Positions 44,514 to 57,600 of a DNA stretch of 64,000 nt are shown here, piece by piece. The translations under genes were made by a program, and so were the position numbers. The DNA lies in contig NC_073695.1 in NCBI RefSeq assembly GCF_029784165.1, forward strand, positions 159,951,622 to 160,015,621, given 5' to 3'. The notes under the pieces were generated by a model, which saw only the letters and a program-made list of their open reading frames with translations, did no database searches and was not told where the DNA came from. Numbering within the stretch: the first letter of the stretch is position 1; each line of letters starts with the position of its first letter. The stretch comes from Wyeomyia smithii. Lineage: Eukaryota; Arthropoda; Insecta; Diptera; Culicidae.

Positions 44514-45426
44514 CTTGGTTAGTTAATAGGGTCCCCCTTCCAGCCGCTATCCTTGGTCATGTTGGAGTGGTCGCCTATATGGTCCCATGGTGGCCTATGC
44601 CGGAGCAGTGAGGTCATGGGTAGTGAAGGTCGTCATAGCCCCTCATGAGCAACTATGACGCCTCCCGACCGGCGTAAATCAGGAAAGGGCATCTGATCCC
44701 ACTCCTGCCTGATTCCCATCAGGCAATGACCGCGGAATGGACTGGAAGGCCTGCCAGGTTCTACGGGACGGAGACCTCGCAACCGTATGCCACCTCGCCG
44801 TTCCAAGCCGTTGTCACACGACTTTACTAAGGGAGCTCGGTGCAGGTGCCAGCCCAACGTCGTGGTATAAAATCGTATTCCCTTTCAAAAAACCTCAAAC
44901 ACAGCGACCAGTACACCATAATTGGGACCGCCCCAATAGGCGGGTTAGTGCATTTGGGTTATGGGAGCGGCACTACGCGCTCCGCCGAAGCTGCTTACGG
45001 GTGGCCGTGGCTTTTACGGGGAATCGACTGCCCAATGCCCGAAACCCCACCACTCCCTAGGCATGCTCCCGCTGCCGGTCCGGGACTAATCGATGCTATC
45101 ACACACCCATCGGTGGTCACACAGCGCGTGCATGGCCTCGACGGTCGCCAGGCGTCAACCCGTGGTGGCCTGCAGCTCGGCCAACAGTCCAGAGTGAATT
45201 CGCTCACATGTGCTCTATTGGTTGACAGTGACCAGTTCGTCAGACTGTATTGCTCCTGGAGGTTTTGACGGCGACCAGCTAGAACACCCACCCGAAGAAG
45301 AAGAAGAAGAAGAAGCATACACACATTCTTAAAAGACACAGGCCGAGTGGTCAAGACTGTCCCTGGACTGGATACCTTTTGGTAAGCTGTTTTATGAACA
45401 AAAGTTTATTCAATGAGCCATATAGA

Positions 45427-48317
45427 TTTTCCTCTGAGTTTAGATCAACACGGGTTTTGATTTTATCTATGGAAAATTGGACAAATCTCGAAGAACACAT
45501 GGGATTTCGCGTGAGGAACTTAAAGAGAAAAATATTTCATTTTCGTATCTATACTTACCATACCAACAGTCCCAAGCCGTGGTATGAAAACAATGACTAC
45601 TTCGCACACCTCGCGTGACTGCTTCGTTAGGGTTTTTTTTGGAGGGGGGGAGCGGCTCTGCGGGGTTTCGACCAGATGAAAACGACATCATTGGAAGAAC
45701 CCTCCCAGTCTTATTTTCAATGGAATCTCGTAGGTGCACAGGGGTTTTGGCAGGGAACAAACAGAAAAGCGAACAGAAAGACTAACCAAAACGGACCGAG
45801 AAGGATGCGGTTGGACTTTGATAAATTGAAGGACGAAGAAATGAGAACAAAATACCAGCAGAAGGTTGACTGGCTATTGGAAAGAGAGAGCGCCAACAGA
45901 ACTGACTCCCCCGAAACCGTATGGGGCAACTTGGAAGCAAATATAAAAGAAGTCGCTGCATCGGTACTACAAGCCACGAGATCCCTCCCCCCTACTTCTC
46001 GAAGAAAGGAAGCGAAGAAGAATGCCTTCATAGCCAATCAAAACTGGTTGGCGAACAGACATAATCCTGCCCTGAGGAAAAACGGTAGGGAAGCGCAGAA
46101 TAGGAAGGCTGAAGCATATCAACTGCATTTCTCAGAGAAAGTGGAGACATTTTTTGAGAACATCAAAAACGAGAACACTCTGTCAAGAATGACAAAAACG
46201 TTTCGTTTTATCAAATCACACAAGAGATTTGAGGTTGAAAGCAGTTACATCAGTATCCAAAAATGGCAACAAAAACTCCAAGAGTTCAATGCGATTCAGA
46301 ATGAAATAACCACCCTCTACCGGAAGACGATGGTAGACTGGCAGGACCAGAACCATCTTGGGATGAACTGCACTCCATCATTGTTGAAATGTGGCTCAGA
46401 AAAACTGCAGAAAGAAATCTTGAACGTTTTGAAAACCGCCTTCTTCTCCAATGAGATCCCTGCAAAGTGGACTACCACGGTGCAAATCCCTATTCTAAAA
46501 ACCCCGACTGCCAAAACAACCGACGACTACAGATGCATAACACTATGCCCAACAATCTATAAAATCTATGCCAAAATGTTGCTGAACAGATTGAGAAACC
46601 AAATGAACCCGATCCCAAGCTATCCGATGGCCTTCCAATCAAAGAGAAGTGCAGCGGATCAAATCTTCGTAGTGAGAAGGATTCTCGACGAACGCTGGCG
46701 GAAAGGCTGCTAAACGAGCGTGGTCTCGATAGATATCAAACAAGCCTTCGACAGGCATGACACGACTAAAGCGGTGTCAATTCTGCAAGACATGGGCATT
46801 GCTCGGGCTCTTATAAATAGAATTACCAAAACGTGCCTGTTCGAATGGACGTCCATACAGTGGTATGGACAACGCACAATCACAATCAACAAGACGAGAG
46901 GGATAGAGCACGGTTGCCCCTTGAGCCCTGAATTATTCATAATAATGCTGCACCACGTTTTGCTGTCACTCCAGGAATTCTGGCCTGAATTACGCATGAA
47001 TCAGGACTCTGACATCACTCTCCCTTGCTTGCGAGGATATGCAGACGACATACTCCTCATTTGCAGAAATGAGGAGGATGTTGAAAAACTACTCGATCTC
47101 CTCACCCCACTGCTAGCATCTGTCGGGCTCGAAATAAATGAGAAAAAATCAAAAGTGCTATTTGGAGACCCCTTCAACACAAACAACGAGAAACCTGATT
47201 CAACGCGAAAATTTGGCAAACATGAATTGACAGTAGTCACCATGCTCAAATACCTCGGGCTGCACATCACAAGTAGCTTGTCAAGACGCATTACCACTGC
47301 TGAGCGCATTCAAAAGGCCTATAAAGCCTTCTTCCATCTCTGCGCTTTCATTAAGGAGCATAGAATGGAATGGAATACGGTGAAATCCCTATACCACTAC
47401 CTAATCACGCCAGTGGTCACTACGGAATGGAAGCGTCCACGATTCTCAAGCAAAACAGGAACTCTCTCAGAAGAATGGAGAAGGAAATGTTGCTAACCCT
47501 CAAGGAATTGAGCAAAAGAGAAAAACTACCCACCCAGGACTCACAAAACACGGAAGCACCAAGGGAAACAACGACCACTGAGCCCAACCCAGAAGTTGCA
47601 GAAGATACCAGGGATCCGGATCTTCCTGACTCGAACCCAAATCTGGCACCGATTTGGCTTGATAATCGGACAATAAACAACCAAATTCGCATCGCAAGAC
47701 TAAGGTTCTTCGGCCACATTCTGAGAAGCGACGGGAATGGCGTACTCAAGAGAGCACTGGAATTCAAAGTGCCCTTCGCGAAGTAAAAGGAAAGACCGGC
47801 GTACTCATGGAGAAACTGCATAAGACAATATATTGAGCGAAGCCAAATCCCAATAGAAACGTGGCATGATGCTAGCCCGGATCGCGCAAGGTTTGAAGAC
47901 CTCACTAGTTCCCTCTACGACACCATGCTAGAGTCGGAATAAACCGACAAACCATTAAAATGACATCAAGTAAGAATCCTTCACAAATAAAAACATAGAC
48001 AAACACATACTAAGACAACCTAATATTCATAAATGCCTGTTCTTACATTGATATAACTCCCTCTTTGTTTGTCTCTCCCCCATTATATTCGCATCACTGT
48101 CCCAAGCGGACAACCCCAACTACAACTTGTCCAGCTACTATTCTCCGACGACCAGTAACCATTGAAGTACTCACGTGAAGTAGCAAAATTATCGACCTCA
48201 TCGACCATCACTTCAATATATGTCAACAAATGTAATGTCAACAGTGTGGTAAGTTAAGCGGTGCAGGCTGGTAATATAAGGTACGTTCCCGCTCACAACA
48301 TATATCTTTGTCGTTGA
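45427..48317 (+). pseudogene. RTE-like element, array copy 2
   Basis: Starts at TTTTCCTCTGAG. Compared with copy 3 it lacks the internal stretch after GAAGAACACATGGG. A 345-codon frame (45676-46713) holds linker and early reverse transcriptase (KKNAFIANQNWLANRH, DDYRCITLCPTIYKIYAK, AFQSKRSAADQIFVVRR), ending at TAA 46711-46713. The next frame (46720-47496) continues in phase with QAFDRHDTTKAV, RGIEHGCPLSPELF and intact GYADDILLIC. A frame change near 47420 leads to the C-terminal RLRFFGHILRSDGNG segment (to 47786). A deletion joins the end of the coding region to the 3' tail at about 47941. A private deletion near 46375 removed part of the APGVD block. Confidence 0.78.
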
Positions 48318-48468
48318 AACCTTCAGTCCAGAGTGCTGCTTTTACCCATGCTGAGCAACCTTAAGCTGAACAGCTGACCGCCGTTAAGCATTACTTCAGG
48401 GAGAGGGCCAGTCGTGCTTTTTGCACTTACCTCTACGGGTAGCAGAGCAGCCTATACAGGCCAGTTAG

Positions 48469-51452
48469 TTAACCGCTAACTAACTGGGGCACATCGATGG
48501 TTTCCCGTCGATTGGTGCCCTGCAAAATACTAAAGATCTGTGATGCGGCCTTGATGACCGCATCCCAGATTTCCCTATTTTCCGCACATCCACAATGTTC
48601 TCTGGCGTGGTGTCCGACCCACTTTTTGCCAGCATTTCGTACCTTATCCACTCGAAACGTGGACATGTGAAGAACACATGCTCCGCGTCCACTTCCGCAC
48701 CCGTACAAGCGGGGCACATAGAGGACTCGGCATACCCGAACCTATGCCTAAAGCAGCCATGGCCTGACAGGATCTGTGTCAGATGGAGGGTTACTTCCCC
48801 ATGGCGCCTATTAATCCAGCATGCTAACTCTGGTATGAGTCGGTGTGTCCATCTACCTTTCGTAGTGTTGGACCACTCCCGCTGCCACCTAGCCATTGAA
48901 GATGACCGTATGGTATTGCGTATACCCCTCGTGTCGCGTTGGTCAAAGCACTCTACATATTCTTTGACGATGATGCTGATGGGGATCATGTCAGCCAATA
49001 CACAAACCGCCTCGTACGACACTGTTCAGTATGCGCACGCGACCCTTAGGCACATTAGCCTGTACGTACTCAGAAGTTTGCCGCGATGGCACGAGGTACT
49101 CAATACCTTGGACCACACTGGTCCTCCATACCTGAGAATGGACGTGGTCACGCTAGCTAGGACTTTGCGCCTGCTGCTACGGACCGCCGAGCTGTTTGCC
49201 ATCATGCGAGATAGCGCCGCCACAGCCATGGAAGCTTACTTGCAGGTATAATCGACGTGGCTCCCGAACGTGAGCTTGTCGTCGATCATAACCCCCAGAA
49301 GCTTCAGGGAGCGTTTTGAGGCGATAGTGCATGCACCAGCACTAATCGATGCCTTCTGCTCTGACTTTCTGTTATTTACAACAATAACTTCAGTCTTATG
49401 GTGCGCTAGCTCCAGTTTCCTTGAGTGCTTCGAGTCTTCCACTACGCGTATGGATAGCACGGCCTTTAACTCCACCTCTCTAATTGACTCGCCATAGACC
49501 TCAAGAGTTATATCGTCGGCGAAGCCCACAATCACCACCTCTGGAGGGAGTGTTAGTTTTAACACGCCATCATACATGGCATTCCACAGCACCGGACCCA
49601 GGATGGAACCTTGCGGTACACCTGCGGTAACTGGAACGCTTTTCTGACCCTCGTTTGTGTTATACACTAGCACTTGATTCTGAAAGTAGTTAGCCAGAAT
49701 CTTGTACAGCGGCGTCAGCACTCTGAGGCCCTGTAGCGCTAAGGCTATGGAGCCCCTGCTGGCACTGTTAAACGCGTTCTTCACGTCGAGCGTGTCGATC
49801 GCGCAGTAACAGATGCCCCTCCTTTTGCGTTGGATTGCAACCTCAGCCGTTCTGGTGACGGAGAGAATTGCATCCACCGTGGATCTACCTTTTCGAAAAC
49901 CGAACTGGTTGCTTGATAAACCGTTCTCACTTTCTGTATATTTCACCAGTCCATTGAGGATTACCTTCTCAAGCACCTTGCCCGCCGTGTCCAGCAGGCA
50001 GATTGGTCTGTATGCCGATGGGTCACCTGGTGGTTTCCCAACCTTCGGCAACAGCACCAGCCTCTGGCGCTTCCACACGTCCGGGAAGAGGCAGTCGTCA
50101 AGGCATTTCTGCATGACCGCCTTGAACAACCCGGGGGCTTCTTTGATGGCCGTCTTGATGGCCAAGTTCGGGATTCCATCTGGGGCCGGTGCCTTGCCTA
50201 TCTTTAGAGAGTTTGTGATCTCGATCAATTCATTTTCTGTCACCCTTACCGCATCGTCTGCCTCTGCACGGCTGCCGTCACTCACGGTTGATGGTGACTC
50301 GTCAGCCGGAGGCCAGGGACTTGGTTCGTGGCTTGGGAAGAGGCCCTGAATGATCGTTTCGGGCATCGCTGGTGATTGTTCAGCCGGGGCTAGCGCACCT
50401 CTAGTCTTGGTCATAACGATCCTATAGGCGTCACCCCAAGGGCTCGAATTGGCACTGGCACATAGTTGTTCGAAACAGGCTCGTTTACTGGCTCTGATTG
50501 CGCTCTTAAGCGTTGCCTTAGCGGATCTGAATGCGGCACCGCGTTCCACTCTTTGCTCGTCGGAACGCGCGCGTTGCATCCTCCGTCTTGCACGGAGGCA
50601 TGCACTGCGTAGGCCTGCTATCGTTTCGCTCCACCAGTATGTCGGTGGTCTACCCTCTCTAGGCGGACGAGACCTAGGCATCGTGGCGTCGCACGCCCAT
50701 GACAACATCGAATTTAAATCGTCCACACCCGGGATTTTTTCACCCCTTCGTGCTTCCATTTAATTGCCTACCCAAAAACATCTGCATCGAAATGCAATGT
50801 TTTCCAGCCGTAGAAGGATGGAATATTGGCCCTACTCGCTACTTGCTTCCGCACGCCTACCTCATAGCGAAACGATTGGTGCTCGCTATTCGTGTAGCTG
50901 TCGTCTACCCTCCAGTTCGTGATTAGTCCCGGGCTGCAGAATACACATCGATTATCGATTCCGCACCATTCCTACTGTAGGTGCATTTCGTACCAACGTT
51001 AGCCAAGTTTAAGTTGAGCTTTGCCAAAGCTTCCAACAAGACCTGGCCCCTCTGGTTTGTACAGCGACTTACCCACTCGACAGCCCAAGCGTTGAAGTCG
51101 CCCGCAACCACCAACGGTTATAGGCCCGTCAGTTCCACGGTTGCTTGATCATCTGTGCGAACGTTTCGGTAGACCAACTTGGCGGAGCATAGCAACTGCA
51201 GTATAATACTCCGTCCACTTTGGCTATCACGTATCCCTCTCTGGAATTCGACACAATCTCCTGAACCGGGGACCTGCCTGTCGTGGAAATGGCCGTCTTC
51301 CCAGACTTGTCCGATACCCAGTTACCGTTTCCGGTTGGGATGCGGTAGGGGTCCGAGACGATGGCCACGTCCGACAACGACTCAGCAGCTGCTTGGTGTA
51401 GCAACTGCTGCGCCGCATAGCAGTGGTTCAGGTTTAATTGTATCACCCTCAA
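48469..51452 (-). pseudogene. R1 array copy 2 ORF2 (endonuclease-reverse transcriptase), broken
   Basis: Overlaps the ORF1 end by a few bases, as usual in R1. Endonuclease: RVIQLNLNHCYAAQQLL, AIVSDPYRIPTGNGNW, then after breaks near 51129 and 50930 VVAGDFNAWAVEW. A 507-codon open stretch (50759-49236) contains the whole reverse transcriptase core: KAPAPDGIPNLAIK, SAYRPICLLDTAGKV, QFGFRKGRSTVDA, DTLDVKNAFNSAS, GVPQGSILGPVLWN and GFADDITLEVYG (FADD codons near 49514-49525). Later breaks at about 49230, 49025 and 48720 split the C-terminus, which keeps CPACTGAEVDAEHVFFTC. All catalytic residues of the RT core are present, but the ORF as a whole is dead. Confidence 0.85.
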
Positions 51453-52981
51453 GCCTGCGGCTTAGTAGCCGGACGTGCAGCCGGACACTTGGAGCCTCCC
51501 ATGGCGTGTTTGGCGTCCCGTTTAACGGTGCATAACGGACACTTGGGAGGTGCACCGCAGTCCCGTGCGTTATGGCCTGCGCCACCGCAGCGGCGACATA
51601 AATTGGACTTGTCGGGCCCTTTGCACGACCAGGATTTATGCCCCCACTCAAAGCACCTGAAGCAAACTTCAGGCTGTTGGAAGGTGCCCAGAGGGCAGAC
51701 CGCCCAACCCACCTTCAACGTGGCCTTCTTCAGGGCCTTGTTACCCTCCGCTAGTGGAAGCTTTATGATAGCAACATGGGTGCCGGCCGGGCCCCTGCGG
51801 AGACGAACTGCCTCCGCGGTCACTACCACTCCACACTCTCGCTCGAAGGCTTGTGCTATGTCGCACCCTTCGGTGATCTCGTCCAGGTTTTTAAGCTGGA
51901 GAATCACTTCAGGAGTGAGGGCTCGGATTTGAACCTCCTCGCCTAGCACTTCCTGGGCTGCCTTTTTATAGGCACAGCCCTTGCCCTTTGCCTCCTTGCG
52001 GAGTTCGAGGATCATCTCGCAGGTGCGCGACCGACGAATTGACCTGACATCCGCGCCGAGGTCTTTGAGCTTGGACTCGCCTCTCATGGCCTTCAAGACT
52101 TCAGCGTATTTAGACGCATCCGTCTTAAAAATGAGCGCGTCGCCCTTGCTTAGCCTGTTCGCCCCTTGCGGCTTCTTATTGCGGTCGCCGCGCTTCGCGT
52201 GTGATTCCCGCTTCTGCCGCTTTTCGTCCACCACGGTGGTCCAACCCGTGGCTTCGCCGTTTGTCGTTTCTTTGCTCGGCTGGACTGACGGGCCAGCATC
52301 CTGGCTGTCTCCGAACAACCGCCTTCGTTGCTTCCTGGGGGCCGATTCCCCCGGAGAGCCTCTCGCACGTTTGCCAGTCAGTTCAGTTGAACAGGCATAC
52401 GATGCTGCAGCTGTTTGTGTGTATTTAGACACAGCTGCAGCATTCCCTTATTTAGGCTGGTTAAGCCTTGCCTCCAGCGCGAGTGCCTTGCTTTCGGCAT
52501 CGTTAGCCCGCTTAAGGGCTTCCTAAAACACGGATTTCGCGCTGCAAATGTTCATGCGTAACAACAGAAGACATTGCTTCAAATCTTTAGAAATGTTGCT
52601 ACGTTCGTCCGTGAACCTGAGTATTTCATCAAGTTGTACGGACACAGCCTCTACGCTCGGGAACTTGTTCATGTGGCTTTCTACCGCAGAGAGTAGCATA
52701 GCCCCAGATATCTGTTCCCGTTCCTTGGCGGTCTTAAGTGTTTCCACCTTGCCGCCAGTCTTCGCCGTTCCGGTTGGTGCTGGCTTAGGCGTGCCCGCCT
52801 TTGCCCCAACTCGGAACTCCCCTGTCGTTGTCGCAAAAGGTGTACCAACCTGTGCGCCGCCTTTACCGGCATCCGCCAGTCTCGGTGGAGACCGTGCAAT
52901 GCCCCGCCTGGCAAACGGGTTTACTAACCCGTCCGTCCCTTCCGCTACCTTCGCTTCCTCGTCGATTTTGAAGAAATTCAT
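51449..52981 (-). pseudogene. R1 array copy 2 ORF1 (gag-like), two in-frame stops
   Basis: One continuous frame from ATG 52981 to the stop at 51449 apart from TAG at 52523-52525 and a TAA near 52447. It begins MNFFKIDEEAKVAEGTDGL and contains a leucine-rich helix (NISKDLKQCLLLLRMN), a basic region (KRARGSPGESAPRKQRRR), SKLKDLGADVRSIRRSR and three knuckles near the end (CFRCFEWGHKSWSC, CRRCGGAGHNARDC, CPLCTVKRDAKHAMGGSKC). The last part, 327 codons, is open. The TAG is also present in copy 1; the TAA is private to copy 2 (copy 1 reads Lys-Lys there). Confidence 0.85.
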
Positions 52982-53875
52982 CTTGGTTAGTTAATAGGGT
53001 CCCCCTTCCAGCCGCTATCCTTGGTCATGTTGGAGTGGTCGCCTATATGGTCCCATGGTGGCCTATGCCGGAGCAGTGAGGTCATGGGTAGTGAAGGTCG
53101 TCATAGCCCCTCATGAGCAACTATGACGCTTCCCGACCGGTGTAAATCAGGAAAGGGCATCTGATCCCACTCCTGCCTGATTCCCATCAGGCAATGACCG
53201 CGGAACGTACTGGAAGGCCTGCCAGGTTTTACGGGACGGAGACCCCTGCAACCGTTTGCCACCTCGCTGGTTCAAGCAGTTGTCACACGACTTTACTAAG
53301 GGAGCTCGGTGCAGGTGCCAGCCCAACGTCGTGGTATAAAATCTTATTCTCTCTCAAAAAACCTAAAACACAGCGACCAGTACACCATAATTGGCGAAGC
53401 TGTTTACGGGTGGCCGTGGCTTTTACGGGGAATCGACTGCCCAATGCCCGAAACCCCACCACTCCCTAGGCAAGCTCCCGCTGCCGGTCCGGGACTAATC
53501 GATGCTATCACACACCTATCGGTGGTTACACAGCACGTGCATGGCCTCGACAGTCGCCAGGCGTCGACCCGTGGTGGCCTGCAGCTCTGCCAACAGTCCA
53601 GAGTGAATTCGCTCACATGTGCTCTATTGGTTGCCAGTGACCAGTTCGTCAGACTGATTTGCTTTTGGAGGTTTTTACATCATACCCCCTGGGCCTAGTG
53701 TATGAGTAGTTCGCTTACGGCGACCAGCTAGAACACCCACCCGAAGAAGAAGAAGAAGAAGAAGCATACACACATTCTTAAAAGACACAGGCCGAGTGGC
53801 CAAGACTGTCCCTGGACTGGATACCTTTTGGTAAGCTGTTTTACGAACAAAAGCATATTCAATGAGCCATTATAA

Positions 53876-54245
53876 TTTTGACCTAGAACTACGTTTTTCT
53901 TTAGCCTACCACATAGGGATGTAAATAGGAAAACTATTTACGAAAAGGGGACGAAATATGTCCCTTTTTAAATGCTTATAAATCGGTTTGTTTTCAACCG
54001 ATTTTCTTCATTTTTGCAGCAATTGTTTGGAAAATTATACACGCATCCATCCAAATGTAGAAAATTGTTGATTGATTATGCAAACTATTGTACTATTGAT
54101 AATTGTCAAGCCTTGTTTAAACGAAAATTACGTCCTCTGATTGGTCGTTATATGATTGCTTCCCAAGCACGGTCGACAGAATCATATACCTTGCAATTTA
54201 AAACATGCTATTTGGCCTATATAAGAGCCTGTTTCAGCCGAAGCC
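53876..54245 (+). repeat. Promoter-like repeat (P block), best copy
   Basis: Shares its layout with 3842-4172 and 59292-59562. It contains an inverted CCAAT box (TCTGATTGGTC, 54136-54146), then about 80 bp later TATATAAG at 54218-54225, followed by TTCAGCCGAAGCCGCTCAT. The spacing is that of a polymerase II promoter. No coding sequence follows; 54246-54314 leads into the Q repeat. An LTR U3 or a dispersed promoter of a multicopy gene (histone-like CCAAT context) are both possible. Confidence 0.6.
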
Positions 54246-54314
54246 GCTCATAATAGTTCTGGACAGCGACAAGTTGTCAACAGCAGTCGTCCTTCCTTAG
54301 CAGCAGCACTAGCC

Positions 54315-54643
54315 CTGTGGTTGGTCACCACGTCTCAGGAGCAGCGCGGTTTTTCTCAGCGTGTGTCGCCAGACTGCCATTATTCCCCCGTGTTAGGGCA
54401 GCATGAAGATCGTCATCACCAAATCCAATTTTGAACAGCAAAATGCCTTTTTTTCAAGGCAAATAAACAAGTCATTGAAAGTTAATAATTTTTGACAACG
54501 TAAGTAAGCATTCTGTGCGGATTCTAGCAGTTACATCTGTCGCGGCCGTCTAATTTACAGAAGGTGAAATAGCTTCCACAGTGCATGTTGTCCGTGCATC
54601 TTAACTCCCCCACTGTTGGGGCAGCACAAAGGTTGCGATCAGC
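54315..54643 (+). repeat. 329-bp direct repeat (Q block), left copy
   Basis: Nearly identical to 58959-59287 and exactly the same length. It starts CTGTGGTTGGTCACC and ends GTTGCGATCAGC. It includes two copies of a motif with CCCC...TGTT(G/A)GGGCAGCA, the second being CCCCCACTGTTGGGGCAGCA, which can form a short CCCCA/TGGGG hairpin. A third such motif follows at 54752 and another at 56660. It contains no ORF. Confidence 0.8.
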
Positions 54644-57600
54644 GCAAATAAACAAGTATTTGAAGGGTGAAAATTTGCTAGCATCAACACAAGCAAACAT
54701 TCTTCGCGGGATCCTAGCAATCAAATTCTCTTGTAGTTTATTTAGTTAATACCCCCACTGTTGGGACAGCACAAAGGGGAACACTGATCCAAGTGAAAAA
54801 AGTGCTCTTTTAGAGCTCGTGTAGTTTCCTTTATTTATGGAGTGATTGCAGAAATAAAATTACTTGTGAAGTGTTCAAAGTTTTGAACAGTGTATGGACC
54901 AACCTGGTAGGGTGGAGAATTGAAGAAGAGTTGTGAGTAATAGGTGTAATTTGTGAATTTTGAATGTTGCTCTTGGCCGAACGGAAGGTTTGAGAAAAGC
55001 TTCTGGTTGAGAGAATTGGTTACTACGGAGATAGTGAATTTCTAATAAGAATTTTGATGGCTATACCTCTTGCATACTGAAAGGAAAACGTTGAAGAAAA
55101 TCTAAAGCTGAAAGAAGGTAAAATGAATTTCAGAGATCCGAAGGATAGCTTGGAAATTGTGGACAGCGAAAAAGATAAGTATAACAACATAAATATGCAT
55201 TATGATGGTGTATGGGTGAAAATACGAGCGTTTGAAGGCAGCATTCAAATAGAAAACTTTCTGGCCTGTATAAAATTTTTGCTGATGGAAATTTGAACTA
55301 GTAATGTCAATGGTATATGATTCAATCGTGGTGTTTGTGTTAAGTAAATGAATGATAGTGGGTAACAAACCAATTTTGAAGCTTTCGAAAGGAGCGAAAG
55401 ACAGGCTGGCATGGTAGAGTGAGCGAGGTGGTGGTCAACTCGTTTTAATATAACGACAATACATCCATGTCATAGCTGGGTGGGTTGCTAAGTAGCGATG
55501 TATGCTTGTTGCGGTGGTGAGAGCTATGTGCGAAAAGTATTCAACGGAGAGTAGCAGAATGACGAGACAACAAATGGTTGTTAGGAAACGGTAAAGGAGA
55601 GGTTAGAATAAAACAATCAAAGAACTGAGTTGCCAGTATGTATGAATTAAGAGTAAGAACCTGGTGTTTGCTGAAAGTGATTGAGTTTTTTCCTTCGGTA
55701 CAGGAGTTGCCCTGATGAAACAATAATGTTTTTCGGCATTTTTAAAATAGACTAAACCTGTTGTATTGTTACTTATACTTATAAGGTTTTTATCGAATTC
55801 TCGGGCTTTGGATGCATGAATGCAAAATGCAGATTTTAAATTTAATAGGAATATTACCTCTTGTGTCAACGAAAACGACTGATTGGTGAGATTAACCCGA
55901 GAAGCTAGCATGTAAATAATTTACGCAAAAAATTATGGATATAAAATCTAACAACCTACGTGAAAAAGATGTAACGTTTCAGAAGTTTTACGGAAATTGT
56001 TTTATCGTTAATCGTGTGAACGGCGCGCGTACTATTAACGAGACGCAAAATGCTATGAATTCTTGTTAGTTTCCATTATCCACATCGCTCGTAATATAGT
56101 AAATAATTAACTGGATACTAGAAATACCTAATACAAAATAGGTTTTGGTTTATCAAGAGATTTGGTAAGCGTAGTTTTGTAAAACTGTATCCTTTCAAAA
56201 ATACGAGCTTAGATTTCCTTTTCCAATAACAAAAAACAATACCATATTCCTTTCGGAGAGCGAGTAATGGTGCTATAACCATAAGCTAGAAATGCTAGGA
56301 CAAGAGTTAATACTTAAGTTCCAACCGTAACAGTGGAAGCGAGTAAAGGCGCTATATCCTTGGTTTTGAAACCCGAACATAAGGTGGAAATACCTATGTT
56401 CCATTCCAGGAGATTGGTCAACAAAGGAGTGTACTTTCTTAGCTTTATCACTCCCAACGAATTAGGTATATTACTTCTTACACACGGATCGGTTGGTACG
56501 GATTGTCCCCGATCTTAGATTATAATGTATTATATTGCGCTACACAGTAGGCCAGGCCGTTGACAAGAAAAATGTATGGAAACCATTTTTTTGAATGGTG
56601 GATATCATTTTCCAGGATTCTTTCAAGTACTGGCTGTGTTAGTGTAGACTAGACTAGACTAGACCACTGTTGGGACAGCACAAAGGCTGTGATCAACATA
56701 ACCGACTTTGAATAACAAACTGCCCTGTTAGAACGCATTCACAAAGGCAGTTAATTCGAATATGCAGAGCTAATATGAAGTCGATTCTATCAATCGGCAT
56801 TAACAGAATTTCGTTGTCTTCCAGCTGCCAAGTTGCAACATGATGCAACACGCAACAACGAGCAAACAAAATCGCTTGATGTTACAAACCGCAATAAAAT
56901 ATGGGTTAAAACCGTTGCGTGTGTGAGAGCACCATCGGTGTTTATTCGCTGGAAACAAATATCGAATGCGAATTGTATAATAATTTGTCAAAAGAATCTT
57001 AGAGATTTAGACAACTGAACAGAAGGGCGTGGCCTATTACGTAGCACCCTTCGGCTATAAAAGAGTGTTTCTGGGAAAACTAGCTACATTCATTAGTCGG
57101 AAGGTGAGCTGGATGGACCGTCCACAACGTGTAACAGTATTTCTCAGCGCCTATAGCAGGAGGCGTTCAAGAGGCGCACGATACCTAAAAATGCAACAGC
57201 CCTGTCATGTAGGTTTCAATTCGAACAGTTATAATTAGTTTGCTATAAAAATCGCTCTCGCGCATCAAATAAAAGGATAAACGAACAATGCGGAGATTGG
57301 TTTCCTGATACCATCGGTGGGAGTTGCAACCACACGATCAGACTCGATCTCTTGCAAACTGACCTTCGGAGGGAGCAGATCAACTCCAGTTTAGTGGAAG
57401 TGAAATATACATTATACAAGATCACACCAACCACGTGTAATAGGTATGACTGAAAGTCGTTTAAAAAGTGTACCATAAACTCATTAATTCTAATGTTAAG
57501 ATAGATTAACAGATGTGTCGCGAATGAAATCTAATTCTTACGGTGCCGTAAAATATAAATGGAGAACACGTGAGTTAACTAAAAAAGTGAGCCTAGACAC

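Larger units (their letters stand above)
39886..45424 (-). mobile_element. R1-clade non-LTR retrotransposon, array copy 1, inactivated
   Basis: About 5.5 kb on the minus strand: (CTT)n-bearing 5' UTR (GAA run on + at 45293-45315), ORF1, ORF2 and 3' UTR. GC-richer than the AT-rich DNA of the first 24 kb. It differs from copy 2 by scattered substitutions and small indels. Boundaries are inferred from where copies 1 and 2 stop matching, so they reflect the duplicated block and may not be the true element ends. Confidence 0.8.
48318..53867 (-). mobile_element. R1-clade non-LTR retrotransposon, array copy 2, inactivated
   Basis: Same element and same junctions as array copy 1, with better preserved coding regions. 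The + strand GAA run at 53743-53764 matches that at 45293. Relative to copy 1 it lacks about 18 bp near 48376 (copy 1 has GCCCTTGGTCTCCCCGGG there) and about 57 bp near 53393. Confidence 0.82.

Noticed and set aside
48318..53867. R1 located in its usual 28S rDNA target
   Set aside because: No 28S-like sequence was recognised next to any R1 copy; all are surrounded by other transposable elements.
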